From Sparassis latifolia (taxonomy: Eukaryota; Basidiomycota; Agaricomycetes; Polyporales; Sparassidaceae): DNA of 64,000 bases. The DNA lies in assembly GCA_018466975.1 (NCBI GenBank), contig CM031559.1, forward strand, positions 1,674,001 to 1,738,000. The letters run 5' to 3'. The notes under the pieces were generated by a model. The model was given only the letters and a program-made list of their open reading frames with translations, was not told the DNA's origin and searched no databases. The translations under genes were made by a program, and so were the position numbers. Shown in pieces: positions 10,801 to 21,704 of the stretch; the stretch's first letter is position 1; every line of letters starts with the position of its first letter.

Positions 10801-12124
10801 ATTGTGTATGTAGTGCGGTATTCATAGCAGTTTTCTCTGGACCACCCGGTGTTCTGCAAGATACTAAACCAATGATGTGTAAGCTCTTTCTCCCTCCTTC
10901 TGTCCATAGAGATGTGTAGCTTTCTCCGCCCTTCTGCTAACCAAGCATTCGGCGGAGGTAACACGTTCGACAGCCAGGAGGACTCGATGACCGTTCTTTG
11001 TGAGATAGGGATCTGCGTTCGTTTTACTCCTTTGCATTTTGCCCAGTCAGGACACACCGCGGGACCGTATCTCTGTCGCTCGATGCCTCACAAATTGATG
11101 CATACCGTGGTCAAATGGTGATACAGGGATGGAAATACCATGACCATTCAATAACTACGAGTCATGCTCTGGATTTCATTCAAAAGAATTGCTTTGAAGT
11201 TCATTCGGTGTGTGCTTCTTCCTCGAGCATGAATACTCGACTTATATGGATGCAGTAACAATGGCTGCATTTATCCCATTCTGGGGCCGAATATAAGTGC
11301 CATGTTCGCCGTTGTTCTGGATGTACTCTTCGCTGATTTTTCAGTGTTACCCGCGACTCACCGAACAGCCATGTGCTGCACGTTTGTGTATCTGCAATGC
11401 GAACATGGTGAGCGCCGTGCTTGACTATCAGCTGCCTCCCCGGCACTCATGACTGACATAGTAGGTGCGGCTGACATGGCTCCGACTTAATCGTGTGAAG
11501 GAAGTTCGACCCAGTGTCTTGAACCAACACAAATGTTGCTGTGATTACCTTGTGCTAGGAGTCCGATCTCTGCTTCTTTTTTCCGACGGTACCACAGCAT
11601 CTATGCTCGGCGATGAACCTACGGAACCGTTCCTCGCGGTGCCGTATACGTCTACAGCGCTCGGTATGCTCATGGAAGGCAAGTCAGAACAGGATTACGT
11701 CAATAATGTCTTTTCAATCCTCTCATGTTACGCCGATGCTGGAAGGCTTTCAGTGTGTCCACACCACATCCGTCGGTGTCTGGCATTTGGATAACAGACC
11801 GAAGCACTGCTGTTGAATATCCGCGTTTGTATTCTGTATGCACTTCCCGACGTCAGTGGAGCATCTCAAACTATATCGCGGTGGGAAATGTGGTTGCTTT
11901 ACGTTGACCTTCTCTGAAAATTACACGATGACTAACTCTCGCAAATATCCCTGCAAGGCACTGCCAGGGTTAATAATTCTGCATGACATCCGGATCCAGG
12001 TACTATCATGATTAGCAGTATAAAAACTACACTCTTCCAGTACAGTCTGGTCAGTGCATCTTGGCTATTCCCGCCCCCCTCTCTCTGTCCTTCAAAGTTA
12101 ATTGTAATTCTCGTCCACTTCAAG
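10801..12124. other. Intergenic, no firm gene
   Basis: About 1.3 kb between the proteasome gene and the P450. Short frames exist on the plus strand at 11301-11460 and 11465-11794, with Cys-rich segments and GT/AG-like breaks. They do not resemble a family I know and lack a convincing start. They could be a decayed or small orphan gene. The last 120 bp is a pyrimidine-rich leader of the P450 gene. Confidence 0.4.
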
Positions 12125-14164
12125 ATGACTATGCTCGATGTGCCTTTAGACTCCTCGGTTAGATTCTTCACGTTCGCCCTTTGTCTGCTTCCTGTCATTG
12201 GCCTGTTGGTCCACATCGTTCCCTACTTCATCGATGCCCATGGTCTGCGCCAGTACCCTGGTCCTTTCCTCGCGAAATTCTCCGATGGTTGGCTCTTCTG
12301 GGTGTCCCACAAGTCCACAAGGAGCTACGCCGTCGATGAGCTGCACCAGAAATACGGTGAGATATTACTTCTTGCATATGACTACGGTCGCGACCGGACT
12401 TAACCGCCACAATATCAAAATTAGGACCTTTCGTACGCATTGCGCCAAACCACATCTCCGTTGCATCCCCCGCGGCGGTGTCTGCCGTCTACGGCCATTC
12501 GTCAGGCACGACCAAGGCATCCTTCTACGACATCTTCAAGGCTTTCCGCCGTACGCGCGGCATATTTAACACACGGTCCCGCCCCGAACATGCACGTAAG
12601 CGCCGCGTCATGGCGCACATGTTTGCGCCCCAGAGCGTGCTCGCGTTCGAGGAACAGGTTCGCGGTTATCTGAGCACGTTGCTGAAGCAATGGGATTCTC
12701 TGTGTGTCAAAGCGGGGTCCGCGAATAGTGCGAAGGGTACACTGGGGTACAGCGCCTGGGAGGTGCGTGGCGACTACGTCTGGTTTGATGTGCGATTCTG
12801 TGAGCCAGGGACACACTTGATTACGAGGCGACTTGAGTCTGACTCAGTTCAACAGGGTGCAATCTATTCACGTTTGATGTCATCGGTATGTACTTTCCGC
12901 TGCACCACGGAAATCAAGTTCTCTGACGTGACGATCCCTAGGCGAACTTGCCTTCGGCTCTTCCTTCGGCATGCTCGTGCGCGGCGAGGACACCGTGCGA
13001 ATAGCCAAGTCCGCGAAAGCCGGGATGGCCTCGTATGCGCTCCCCGAGGCCACGGTAGCGAAGGACCGCACCGAGTACGAAGTCAAAGAGGTCTCCGCCA
13101 TTGAGATTCTTGGCCTGCGCGGTCAGATGGCGGGGACCGTGGGCGTCCTACCACAATACATGCGTGCGCTCATGCAGCGTCTGCCGAAGTATAACCGAGG
13201 CGCCAAGGCATTAAGTGAGCTGACTGGCATGGGCGCGGACGTCGTCTCCCGGCGGCTCGCCGCTGCGCGCCAGGAGGGGGCGGACGAGAAGAGTTTCGAC
13301 GATATGTTTGACAGGCTGTTGAATGGCCGGGATGAGAACGGGGATCCGATGGGTCCGGAGGAGCTCACTGCTGAAGCTATCACTCTCCTCGTCGCTGGAT
13401 CGGATACAACTTCCAAGTGCGTCCATTTATTGTCATCGGTCACGTACAGTAGCGCCGCACTCATCGGTGATCCATATAGCTCCTTGTCTGCCATCATATA
13501 CTACCTTGCTCGCGACCAAGAGGCGCAGAAGAAACTGCAGGCGGAGCTCGACGCCGTCGCTAATAACGACTCGAGCATCCTGCCCTTCGAGGACATCAAG
13601 TCGCTGCCGTACCTCGAGGCCGTCATCAACGAGGGTCTCCGTTTGTTCACTACCCTTGGCTTTGGTCTTCCTCGTGTCGTGCCCAAAGGGGGCCTCACGG
13701 TGTTAGGGCACACCTTCCCGGGGGGCACGGAGATCAGCGTGCCTACTTATAGTCTGCACCACTCCAACGAGGTGTGGGGCCCCAATGTCGATGAATTCTA
13801 CCCTGAGCGCTGGTTGGACGCCGAGCGGAGGAGTGAGATGATGAAGGCGTTCACCCCGTTCTCTGTTGGGCCGCGGTATGTTCGGTGCTGGTCCCTTCTC
13901 AGCGCTATGCATCTGATTTCCGCGTGATAGTGCGTGCATCGGGCGCAACATTGCTATGGTGGAAATGACTCTGTGCGTCGCTAACATCTTCTGCCGCTAC
14001 AACATTGTAATCGAGCCAGGCCAGATGGTGAGTCTGGAATTATTCCACAACTGACTGTAATTGCGCGCCCTTTCTGATGGCGGACTCTGTAGCTCGAAGT
14101 GGAGGACAACATCGTTCGCAAGCCGCGTGAGTGTGTAGCTGGGATCAAACGCAGGTGTCTCTGA
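12125..14164 (+). CDS. Cytochrome P450, CYP53-like (benzoate 4-hydroxylase type)
   Basis: Seven exons: 12125-12356, 12425-12799, 12856-12885, 12942-13416, 13480-13875, 13931-14027, 14093-14164; 558 aa. An N-terminal anchor (FFTFALCLLPVIGLLVHIV) points to the ER membrane. Then come GLRQYPGPFLAKFSDGWLFW and GPFVRIAPNHISV, the I-helix AGSDTTS (about residue 364), ExxR in NEGLR (about 423), PERW (about 478) and the haem loop FSVGPRACIGRN with the Cys ligand near 504. All key residues are present. The N-terminal part and the FDV...CNLFTFDVIGELAFG region resemble CYP53, which para-hydroxylates benzoate and related aromatic acids using P450 reductase. The exact substrate is inference. I chose ATG 12125 over an in-frame ATG at 12008 because the shorter form puts the anchor at the usual position. 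Exon 3 is only 30 nt. Confidence 0.9.
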
Positions 14165-14651
14165 GCATTGGAGTGTGGGCCTACGAACTCCAATGTTGGC
14201 AGCGGCAAGCGCTGCAGCTCACGAAGAATATCTACGGAGGCGATTCGAATCTGTAAGGTTCGCTCCAACGAGCGGCTACAACTTACTTTCCAAATTCCCA
14301 AGAGACATGCGAGATTTGAATCGAGTACACCGAGTTCAGGTTCCTGAACTCGTTTCCTACAGGATTTGGGAATGTCGCGGCTGAGATGTCAAACTACAAA
14401 TTATTATCTAGTTATCCATATTTGATATTGAGCTGGATAGTGCCGTGTAGTGATGACCTTGACGTCACCCGTTGACATTATCAGACCGCGACGTCATTAA
14501 TTAATATTAATTCATTGCGCAAGTGGGGCATCCGACCGACGGTGTCCAGAATCGCCAGGTATAAATGGCTACAGCGGGTTGAAAGCTGGTTACCACAAGC
14601 CATAACGACTTTCCCACCTCTTACCACGATTATAATAATTCTCGATATTCA
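14165..14651 (+). promoter_or_regulatory. Spacer and promoter of the gene at 14652, with TATA box
   Basis: TATAAAT at 14560-14566 lies 86 bp before the ATG at 14652. The upstream half contains the P450 3' region and an AT-rich stretch at about 14495-14515 (TTAATTAATATTAATT). No coding feature is evident. Confidence 0.45.
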
Positions 14652-15169
14652 ATGTCTGCGACAGAAGTAAAGGATATGAACGGAACGCAGGCGTCACCCG
14701 CGCCCGCTTCGAACGCACCACCTGCGCCGGATAACGGGTATCCCGAGCAGAGACATGCAGGTGCGGTCGGGTACGGGCCTGAGTATGGCAAGGGCGCGGT
14801 ACGCATTGACCTCTACCTTTTCTGGCTTCCTCGTTCTCTGCAGTATGCTGATGCGCACTCGGACCAGGGACCTGGCGACAAGTTCCAAGGCCTCTTCGAG
14901 GAGGCGAAGGGGAAGGTCCTCCGGAAGACGGACGTCGAGCAGCACGGCCGCGACTTGCGTACCGGCATGCTGAAGCAGCGTGAGAAGGAGCAGGACAACG
15001 CTGTGAGTCTGCATTTGCACGCATATACCTGGGAAACGATGTTCAGTGTTTCCTGGTCTTGCAGGAGGACCCCTTCAAGAAGGTGGATCAGGGGGACGAT
15101 GCTGCGCACCAGGTACCCAAGGACGACACGGACGAGCGCATGGCGCAGCCACCGTCGGTGGAAGATTAG
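14652..15169 (+). CDS. Small hydrophilic protein of unknown function, ~136 aa
   Basis: Exons 14652-14798, 14844-15002 and 15065-15169 join in phase 0 and give 136 aa. The N-terminal 50 residues are low-complexity (Ala/Pro/Gly/Tyr). They are followed by a conserved-looking charged helix (GDKFQGLFEEAKGKVLRKTD and HGRDLRTGMLKQREKEQ) and an acidic tail ending PPSVED. No signal, membrane segment or enzyme motif is seen. I take it for a conserved Agaricomycete protein of unknown role. A strong TATA box and a short leader suggest a well-expressed gene. Confidence 0.75.
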
Positions 15170-15248
15170 GCGCGCCCTGCCGACAAGGGTCCAGGGGAGC
15201 AGGCGGCGATCACGGCGCCGGAGGATACAGATGAGGCGGAGCAGGAAA

Positions 15249-15345
15249 CGTAAAGCAACTACACAGTGAAACATATCGGATGAGAAGAGGTGGAGCAGTA
15301 AAGGCAGAGCGACTATGCAGTGAAGTATATCGGGTGAAAGCGGTC
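15249..15345. repeat. Imperfect direct repeat, two ~47-bp units
   Basis: Segments 15249-15297 and 15299-15345 share GTAAAG, CAGTGAA and ATATCGG in the same order with a few changes. They lie in the 320-bp gap after the small gene; the rest of that gap has nothing I can identify. Confidence 0.55.
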
Positions 15346-15489
15346 TCTTTGTTCGAGCAATATCACGCAGGAGCGGAGCTAGATGTTCTCTGAAGCCAGT
15401 CACTGCGTTGAAAGACTGTATAGTCCGAGAAAGAATACCTGAAACCGTAGAGCAACAGAAGAGGGAGAAGCTGGATGAGCATTCAAACC

Positions 15490-16620
15490 AGTTGTCAAAA
15501 GGCTACAGACCATCATTTCTTGTCTAGAGCGACTACTATAGGAGGATGCGACAGATTGTTTGCCCTCTCCCTCGCCAACTGGTCGCTCGAATCAACGACA
15601 GCGAGCAATGCTCGAAGGAGCGCTCACTCGTAAACCACATGTTTGTCACGAAAGGCAGAGTCAAGTGGTGGGTAGGAGCCAAATCAACCTAATATAGTTG
15701 GGTATTTGAGAGCGGCGGACCTTTGGTGCGTAGCCTATCAGGAGACCGATGCCGTTGGTAAAAACTAAAGTATACGACTCACGAAAGCGTAGTGCATCCC
15801 CGAATATTGAATATTCCTGAAAGAATTGAGCCAATGTGACGTTCTACGTCTATCTCCGAGATTATGTCCTGAGTGCCAGGGAATGCGAGAAGCTTTAACA
15901 CGGTCCACTCCATGCTTAGAACTTCAGAGGAATGCTGGTTGTCCGGATCATAAAGACTCAGGTCTAGCACTGGATTTGGGCTTGGGTTTGAGTCGGCTGT
16001 GAGATCAAAGAGTGGAGGTTCGGATGACTCGAGCCTGGCATGTTCCTCGTTGACGTACTCTAGGTAGAGAAGTAAGGATTGACGGAGAAGTTGGAACGGG
16101 CTCGTTTCAACGTTTGAATCCTGGACGCATAGGTTTCAATTTACGCAGACAGCATAGCAATCTAACTTTTAGGGAGCTACTTTTTCGGTACCTTGATTGT
16201 GCCGCTGCGGGTAACGCTATTTGAGTTTGTGAGAACTTTGTCAATATACTGCGTGGCGCGTCGCCCGGCCTCCACTGGGGGCATCCAAGTGACTGTCATA
16301 GAATTTCCAAAGGTGCATCTTCTCCAATGCACCTTGCGATACATTGCTTTCAGATGCTCGTGATTCCATCATGAATGTGAAAAATATTCGACTAACCTGG
16401 CTGAGGAGTAAGTATTCGAATTCCGAGGAGCCTTCTTCCTCGGTTTCGTATCATATGGGATACCATTGTCTTCGAACCATTTCTGGATCTCAACTTCCTC
16501 GAAGAGTGCATTTCTCCGTTCAAATTGTGCCTCCCGTGACAAAGTTGTTTTCGATTCGGAAGGTTCCTTGCATCCGACCTCGGACTGATCTACAATGACC
16601 CGCTCCGGGAAAGCCGGCAT
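15490..16620 (-). pseudogene. Copy A of the tandem family: deleted and frame-broken
   Basis: The start MPAFPERVIVDQSEVG at 16620 aligns with the start of copy B at 18571, and SREAQFERRNALFEEV is nearly identical in both. The second exon (about 16340-16190) is longer than in copy B by a length that is not a multiple of three and runs into stops. The third block (about 16110-15779), with FQLLRQSLLLYLEYVNEEHA and DVERHIGSILSGIFNIRGC, is still open. The exon that follows in copy B (17590-17340) is missing. The last exon remains at about 15640-15490 but contains stops where copy B reads through. Copy A is therefore a pseudogene of the copy B type. Confidence 0.75.
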
Positions 16621-16957
16621 GTCCTCACTTGAGTGAGTCTCAACGTGCGCTGTTCGCGTTGTTCAGTCGAGCGAGGTTAATTAATGTAAGTAACTCACCG
16701 TAAGGCTGAGGTCGTTCTTCAGAATATTTAGCACACAGAAGCATAGAACGGTAAAGGGCGAACCGAGTCTGAGACTTATTGTCACTGATCAGTAAATCGG
16801 GGAGGTGGTCCGCGACGATTAAGCGACGATAGCCGAAGTACTCACCGTCGGCTACCAGCCGGTAGCGCAGTCACTGTGACTGCTTAGGCTGCTGTCGTGG
16901 TACTCATAACTACTGTTACATGAATGATTGTGACCTGCAGAGGATTCAAACCATTCA

Positions 16958-18571
16958 TCAAAAGTCTACGGACTCCCATTTCCTGTCCAGAGCAGCTACT
17001 ATCGGATGAAGTGACAGATTATTAGCCCACTTCGTCGCCAACTGGTCACTCCAAGTAACGACAGCGAGCAATGCTCGAAACAGTAGCGCTCGCTTGTATA
17101 CTGCATAGTCGCCATTGAAGCAATCGTCATATTCAGTTGAAACCTGCCCGCATTCAAACCCCCACTTCACCTCACCGTCCGAAACCTTGTAGGTGGGCGA
17201 ATAGAAATAGAAGATGATGCCGTCCGTGTCGTATACGATGCCAAACACAACCATGTGACTGGGGATCGCTGCATTTGCCAGTGGCTGTGGATGGCACAAA
17301 TGTTAGACAAAGATAGCAGCATCGTGAGACATAGTAGACGCACATCCCATTCTTTCTTCCAAGTCTTTCCACCCGGATTTCGGTATTTGGTCACTAGATC
17401 CATGATGAACAGCTCCAGCGTGGGCTGGAATGCCCAAGCAAGCTGTGATGCTGGCCGCGGAAACTTTACCCGCGAATTGCTGGCACTGCCTGAGGGAGTA
17501 TCTTCAACTTGCGGTACTCGGCTTTGCGGCCTTCTGGCCTCCCCTGCGAGTACAAGGGGACGACAAAACTTGATCCCTGGTAGTCGTTCAGCTGAAATCT
17601 GACAGGCATGGTCGGGCCGCGGGTAGGAATCAAAACAACTCAATATCGTAGGATATTTCAGAATAGTCGATCTGTGGTGTGTTTGAAGGAGCTGGAGCAG
17701 TCTGTAAAGTAGGTGACTCACGAAAGCCCAGCACATCCCGGAATGTTGAATATTCCTGAGAGAATAGGACCAATGTGACGCTCTACATCCATCTCTGAGA
17801 TTGTCTTCAGAGTGGCGGGGTATCCAAAAAGCTTCAACATCGCACACTCTATGCTTAGGGCTCCAGAAGAATGCACGTTTTCCGAATCATAAAGGGACAG
17901 ATCTAGAATTGACTCCGCGCCGGTCTTCCGGTCGCCCGAGAGATCAAAGAGAGGAGTCGGGGCTTCGTCTAAACCTTCCCTATACTTGATATGTTCCTCG
18001 TTGGCGTACTCCAGGTAGAGGAGCAGGGTTTTACGGAGCATTCGGAAGGGGCTTGCCTCATTAATTTGGACCTGTCTATTCTGGTGCGTAGTTTCAATAA
18101 ATGCAGACGAAATAATAATATGTCTTACTGCGAGCCAGGCGTCCGGTATCTTGATGGTGCTGCTGTTAGCAGCACTCGTTTCCCCTATTAGAATTTTCAC
18201 AGCATGGCGCGTAACGTGTCTCAAGGGCACTGATTCACCAACGCGTCCCTTGGAGAACGTCCAGTTGTACACTTGCTCAAGTTGGTTCTGAGATACATTA
18301 CTTCCGGATACATTAGCCAGTAAATCACGGAACTTTAGAAGCGTTAGACTCACCTGGCTGTAAGGTAATCCTTCCCCGAACACTTCATCTTGGGTTGAGT
18401 ATCATATGGAATGCTATTATCTTCGAACCATTTCTGGATTCCAACTTCCTCGAACAGCGCATTTCTCCGTTCAAATTGCGCCTGCCGTGACAAAGTTACT
18501 TTCGATTCGCAAGCTTCCTTATATCCGAGCTTCGACTGATCTACAATGACCCGTTCTGAGAGATCCAGCAT
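16958..18571 (-). CDS. Copy B of the tandem family: uncharacterised protein, apparently intact
   Basis: Start MLDLSERVIVDQSKLG at 18571. A workable model has exons 18571 to about 18366, about 18285-18130, 18071 to about 17726, about 17602-17349 and about 17287-16958. The second junction is the least certain. The N-terminal segment is charged and helical. The middle has LRKTLLLYLEYANEEHIKY and EMDVERHIGPILSGIFNIPG. A Ser/Pro-rich linker precedes QLAWAFQPTLELFIMDLV. The C-terminal domain has HMVVFGIVYDTDGIIFYFYS, then VKWGFECGQVSTEYDD, and an Ala/Leu helix (RALLFRALLAVVTWSDQLA). I do not recognise a named family. The C-terminal beta-rich plus helix pattern resembles the gene at 7115-9039. No signal peptide or membrane span. 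Confidence 0.6.
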
Positions 18572-18823
18572 GTCCTCCACCAGAGCGAGTCTGAGCACTA
18601 CACAGACGCGGTATTGATACTGTTCAGTCGAGCAAACTAAGTAATGTAAGTAACTCGGGCTCACCAGAAAGCTACCACTCTTAGGTCGTTCTTCAGAACT
18701 GTTCGCACATGAAGGTATTACTCAGAGGGTCTGCTAGGACGGTCAAGTGTGAACCCGATACGAGACTTACTGTAAATTGGAGACTTAGACGAGGTGGTAG
18801 GTTGGTAGTAAGCGACGGTAGCC

Positions 18824-18866
18824 GAGGTGTTCACCATCGGCTGCGATAGCCGATGGCGAACACCTC
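18824..18866. repeat. Near-perfect hairpin, 19-bp arms, 5-nt loop
   Basis: Arm 18824-18842 (GAGGTGTTCACCATCGGCT) pairs with 18848-18866; the single non-complement is a T/C difference that would be G-U in RNA. It lies just upstream of copy B. The equivalent place before copy A (about 16840-16890) has a different inverted repeat, GCAGTCAC-T-GTGACTGC. A foldback inserted or evolved at the unit boundary is possible. Confidence 0.85.
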
Positions 18867-18989
18867 TATAGGCTGGTGACCATCCTATGCCGTGTTCGCG
18901 CTCAGGAAACTTCAGGCCGCTGTCGTGGTACTCGTAACTACCATTACACAAATGATCACGACATGCGCGCAGAAGGAAGGACGAGTATC

Positions 18990-19180
18990 CAAACCAGTCA
19001 TCAACCGCCTGTGGACTCCCACTCCCTGTCCAGAGCAGCTACTGTCGGAGGAAGAAATATCGCCAGAACGTTATTCACCCACTTCATCACCGAGTCACGA
19101 GAAATAACAAGAGCAATGCTCGAAAAGCTGGCGCTCGCTTGTAGTCACTATATTCTTGGACGCAGCAGTGGGTACCCTGT
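18990..19180 (-). pseudogene. Copy C: terminal fragment of the tandem family
   Basis: Only the part matching the last exon and 3' flank of copies A and B is present (CAGAGCAGCTACTGTCGGAG, GAGCAATGCTCGAA). It contains frame breaks and stops abruptly where the ABHD11 3' end begins. It marks the edge of the duplication. Confidence 0.7.
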
Positions 19181-19211
19181 ACCTTGCATTTACGTCGCGT
19201 CCAGATCTCTA

Positions 19212-20490
19212 TCATCCCTCGTTCTTAATGAAGTCGGTAACGAATTCCTTGAACTCGTTCGGCCTATCGTGGAATTCAGTACGGATGCACGGCGCGTACA
19301 ACATCCAGCTTACTTCTCTGCTTGAACTACAGAGAGCAGTGAGTGACGAAGGGGGAAGAGACATGTCAACCTACCCCAATGGCCGGCATCTAGGGCCTTG
19401 AGCACCATGCGAGGGAAGAACCCTTTAGCAATGGGGACATTTTTCTCGTTAATATAGCTGTGTGTTAACAGTGAGAACCCGGACGAGCGGATGCACGGTT
19501 GCAGACTAACTTGCTCTGGTTGCCTCTGATGAACAATGTGGGACCATTCCATTGTCGCTCGCCCGGCTCATACGGGAAGGAGCCAAGTTCCGATATACTT
19601 TGGCTGATGATGTCCAGAGGTATCCGGAACTTCATCACTCCGTGTGACTCGATCAAGTTCATCAAGAGGAAGGCACGTATCATTGGGTCCTGGTTGTTAC
19701 ACCGTCAGGATCGAACTTTTGAGAAATACGCATTAGCAGGACCTTTTCATACTCTGAGAGGATGTCTTGCGCCTCTTTGCGAGAGGTCACCTTGCGCTCT
19801 TCGATTGTCTGCATGGCTATGACGTAGTCGCTGAACTCAGGGGACAGGGCTCCTCTGGAAGGCGCGATGTCGGCGACGATCAGGTGTCTAAGTAGGTCTG
19901 GCGGAGTCTCAGGGCTGAGTGCGACGGTCATCGCTATTTTTCCTCCCCTGATGGAGCTCAGAATCACAGTATCGGACGGAGAGTATACGGCAAACACACC
20001 CACATCGAATGGCCGAGGAGAGAGATCCTCGCGAGTGAATGTTCTTTGCAGAATTGCACAACGTCGTCCGCCATATGCGCATAGGTCATCGGTGCAGCAT
20101 GCGGTGACGATCCATGATTTCGCAGATCCTTCAGTAAAATTCAAGACATCCGTTCCGGGATACTTAACGCTGCCGACTACTCACTAACGAATAAATAGGC
20201 CTGCGCAAGTCTCTCAAGAACGCCTTGGACAGAGACAGCCAGTGCTGCTTCGTGCCGCTGAGCAATCGTGCCGTTTAGACATCTATCCGACGGGAGTGGT
20301 CTCGCACGTACAACAGGCCATGGAGAATTACTAATGGGTAACTTTCATCGTCGCCGTTCTTTGGAACAAGCTTGGCATAACGGAGATGGACGGGCTGACC
20401 TGCCTGCCGAGTGAGGAAGGCCCTCTGTAACGCTCGACTTGTGCGAATATTCGCCGTCCGGGCACCAGATGACGGTAGCAGCACACGCAT
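19212..20490 (-). CDS. ABHD11: ABHD11-type alpha/beta hydrolase (mitochondrial)
   Basis: Seven exons (20490-20312, 20257-20185, 20128-20004, 19947-19743, 19689-19511, 19457-19375, 19312-19212) give 314 aa, the usual length. Motifs in order: oxyanion-side HGLFGTKQHWLSLSKAF, SLDLRNHGSSPH, PMTYAHMADDVVQF, nucleophile elbow GHSMGGK (Ser split from GGK by an intron at 20003-19948), LIVADIAPSRG, FRIPLDIISQSI, PTLFIRG and the catalytic His in LDAGHW. The family includes yeast Imo32 and human ABHD11, mitochondrial serine hydrolases. The basic Ser/Arg-rich start (MRVLLPSSGARTANIRTSRA) fits a targeting peptide. The last acceptor is inferred: the exon opens with about 12 residues unlike the family before DRPNEFKEFVTDFIKN. 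The gene lies against copy C of the tandem array. Confidence 0.9.
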
Positions 20491-20921
20491 ATATCTCTGG
20501 GCCTAGCCTAAGTGTCGCTGGCCTGTTAAATAGCTAAAGGGAAGGCGATAGACAGTGGACTGAGTCAGACCATCGCATCGCGTTCGGACGCGCTCACCGA
20601 CGCGTGCACGTGAGCATATGAGATCATCATCGATAACTGACGCCCATAATACCTTCGCTCTCGTACATGTCGCGATCAAGTAGACGTTCCACAAATTAGT
20701 TATCCGAATAGATGTGAAGGGATATATAAAGACAAATAGCAGCAATATATAAGCAGCATGCAACGACGAGGTGCAGAGACAACCCACTTCCACCACCCAC
20801 CAACCAACTCATCATCCTCCGCTGTCTCATCTGTAACCCCTCCACCCTCCACGCGGTCCCCGCACCGAGTCTCGCGTTTTCGTAAAAGACGCATATATCC
20901 AACCGGAGACACGCAGGCAGC
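20491..20921. other. Intergenic spacer
   Basis: 431 bp that hold the promoter of the hydrolase gene and the 3' region of the membrane-protein gene. The stretch 20690-20760 is AT-rich with ATATATAA-like sequence on both strands. No other feature is seen. Confidence 0.5.
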
Positions 20922-21704
20922 TCACACGTTGCCATACGAGTGGGAGGGATCTGAGTAGGGGTACGACGGGCCCTGTGGGTTCATGAGGCCCTGGTTCACA
21001 TCCGTCGTGGTGAGCTTGTACGGGCCCTGCCACGCGTCCTCATCCCGTAGCTGCTCGACGTAGCGTCTGACGACGATCACGATGTCTGCGACGCACACAC
21101 GAGGTCAGTGATCGATTCACAACTCATATGGGGGAGATACTGACATAGGTGGAGCACCAGCTCAACGATCACCATCACGGTGACGACAATCTTGATCCAC
21201 GTCGAGTGCTCGATGGAGCCACTGAGGTTCTTGCCCGAGTAGACGAAGTAAAGGAAGAGCACCGATGAGCCGAGCGACAGGAAAAATATCACCCAGAGCA
21301 GGCTCGAGTACGACTCCACGAATCGCCGGTTGCGCGTTATGGAGCCGATGAACCTACGCACCACAGCATGCAAGCTGTGAGAAGGAGCAGGAGAACTGGA
21401 CTAAAGCATACGCACCCGAACAGCGACATGAGCGACATGAGAGTGAATAAGGACCCGACCACGATGATGATAATCTTCGCGGAATTCGTGACGTTCTCGA
21501 AGTCGCCATTGGGGTGCTTACCGTGGTCGACCTCTGCAGAGTCATTGTACCACTGAACCAAAGTCGATACAGCGAGAGAGGCGACGCACCATATGTAACG
21601 TACCATGCCAACGCTGCAACGATAGCGGTGGCTAGGAAGGAGAGGAAGGAGAAGACGAAGACCGCAGCTCGTACAGGGATACAGAAACAGAAGTGCTTCG
21701 ACAT
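20922..21704 (-). CDS. Four-helix membrane protein, paralogue 1 (201 aa)
   Basis: Exons 21704-21590, 21533-21416, 21353-21145 and 21085-20922 join with phases 1, 2 and 1 and give 201 aa. It starts MSKHFCFCIPVRAAVFVFSF. Four hydrophobic helices are visible: residues about 10-37, a second ending LFTLMSLMSLFG, a third (LWVIFFLSLGSSVLFLYFVY) and a fourth (WIKIVVTVMVIVELVLHL). A hydrophilic C-tail follows (RRYVEQLRDEDAWQ, LTTTDVNQGLMNP, then a Pro/Ser/Tyr-rich end). The loop between helices 1 and 2 has a possible N-glycosylation site (NVT). The same four-exon plan is seen in the gene at 23150-23960. The family is uncharacterised; a tetraspan-like organiser in plasma membrane or secretory compartments is a guess. 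Confidence 0.85.

Larger units (their letters stand above)
15480..19190. repeat. Tandem segmental duplication: three units of one gene
   Basis: Three blocks share the same end sequence (ATTCAAACC...GAGCAATGCTCGAA...GCGCTC) at about 15490-15640, 16940-17100 and 18990-19145. The first two also share the whole body of a gene read on the minus strand. The segment upstream of each gene (CTGTCGTGGTACTC...) is also repeated, at about 16890 and 18915. The units differ by many substitutions and by an internal deletion of about 480 bp in the first. This is an old local amplification. Confidence 0.85.

Noticed and set aside
12008..12124. Upstream in-frame ATG for the P450
   Set aside because: It would add 39 residues ahead of the membrane anchor; the ATG at 12125 gives the normal CYP53 length and topology.
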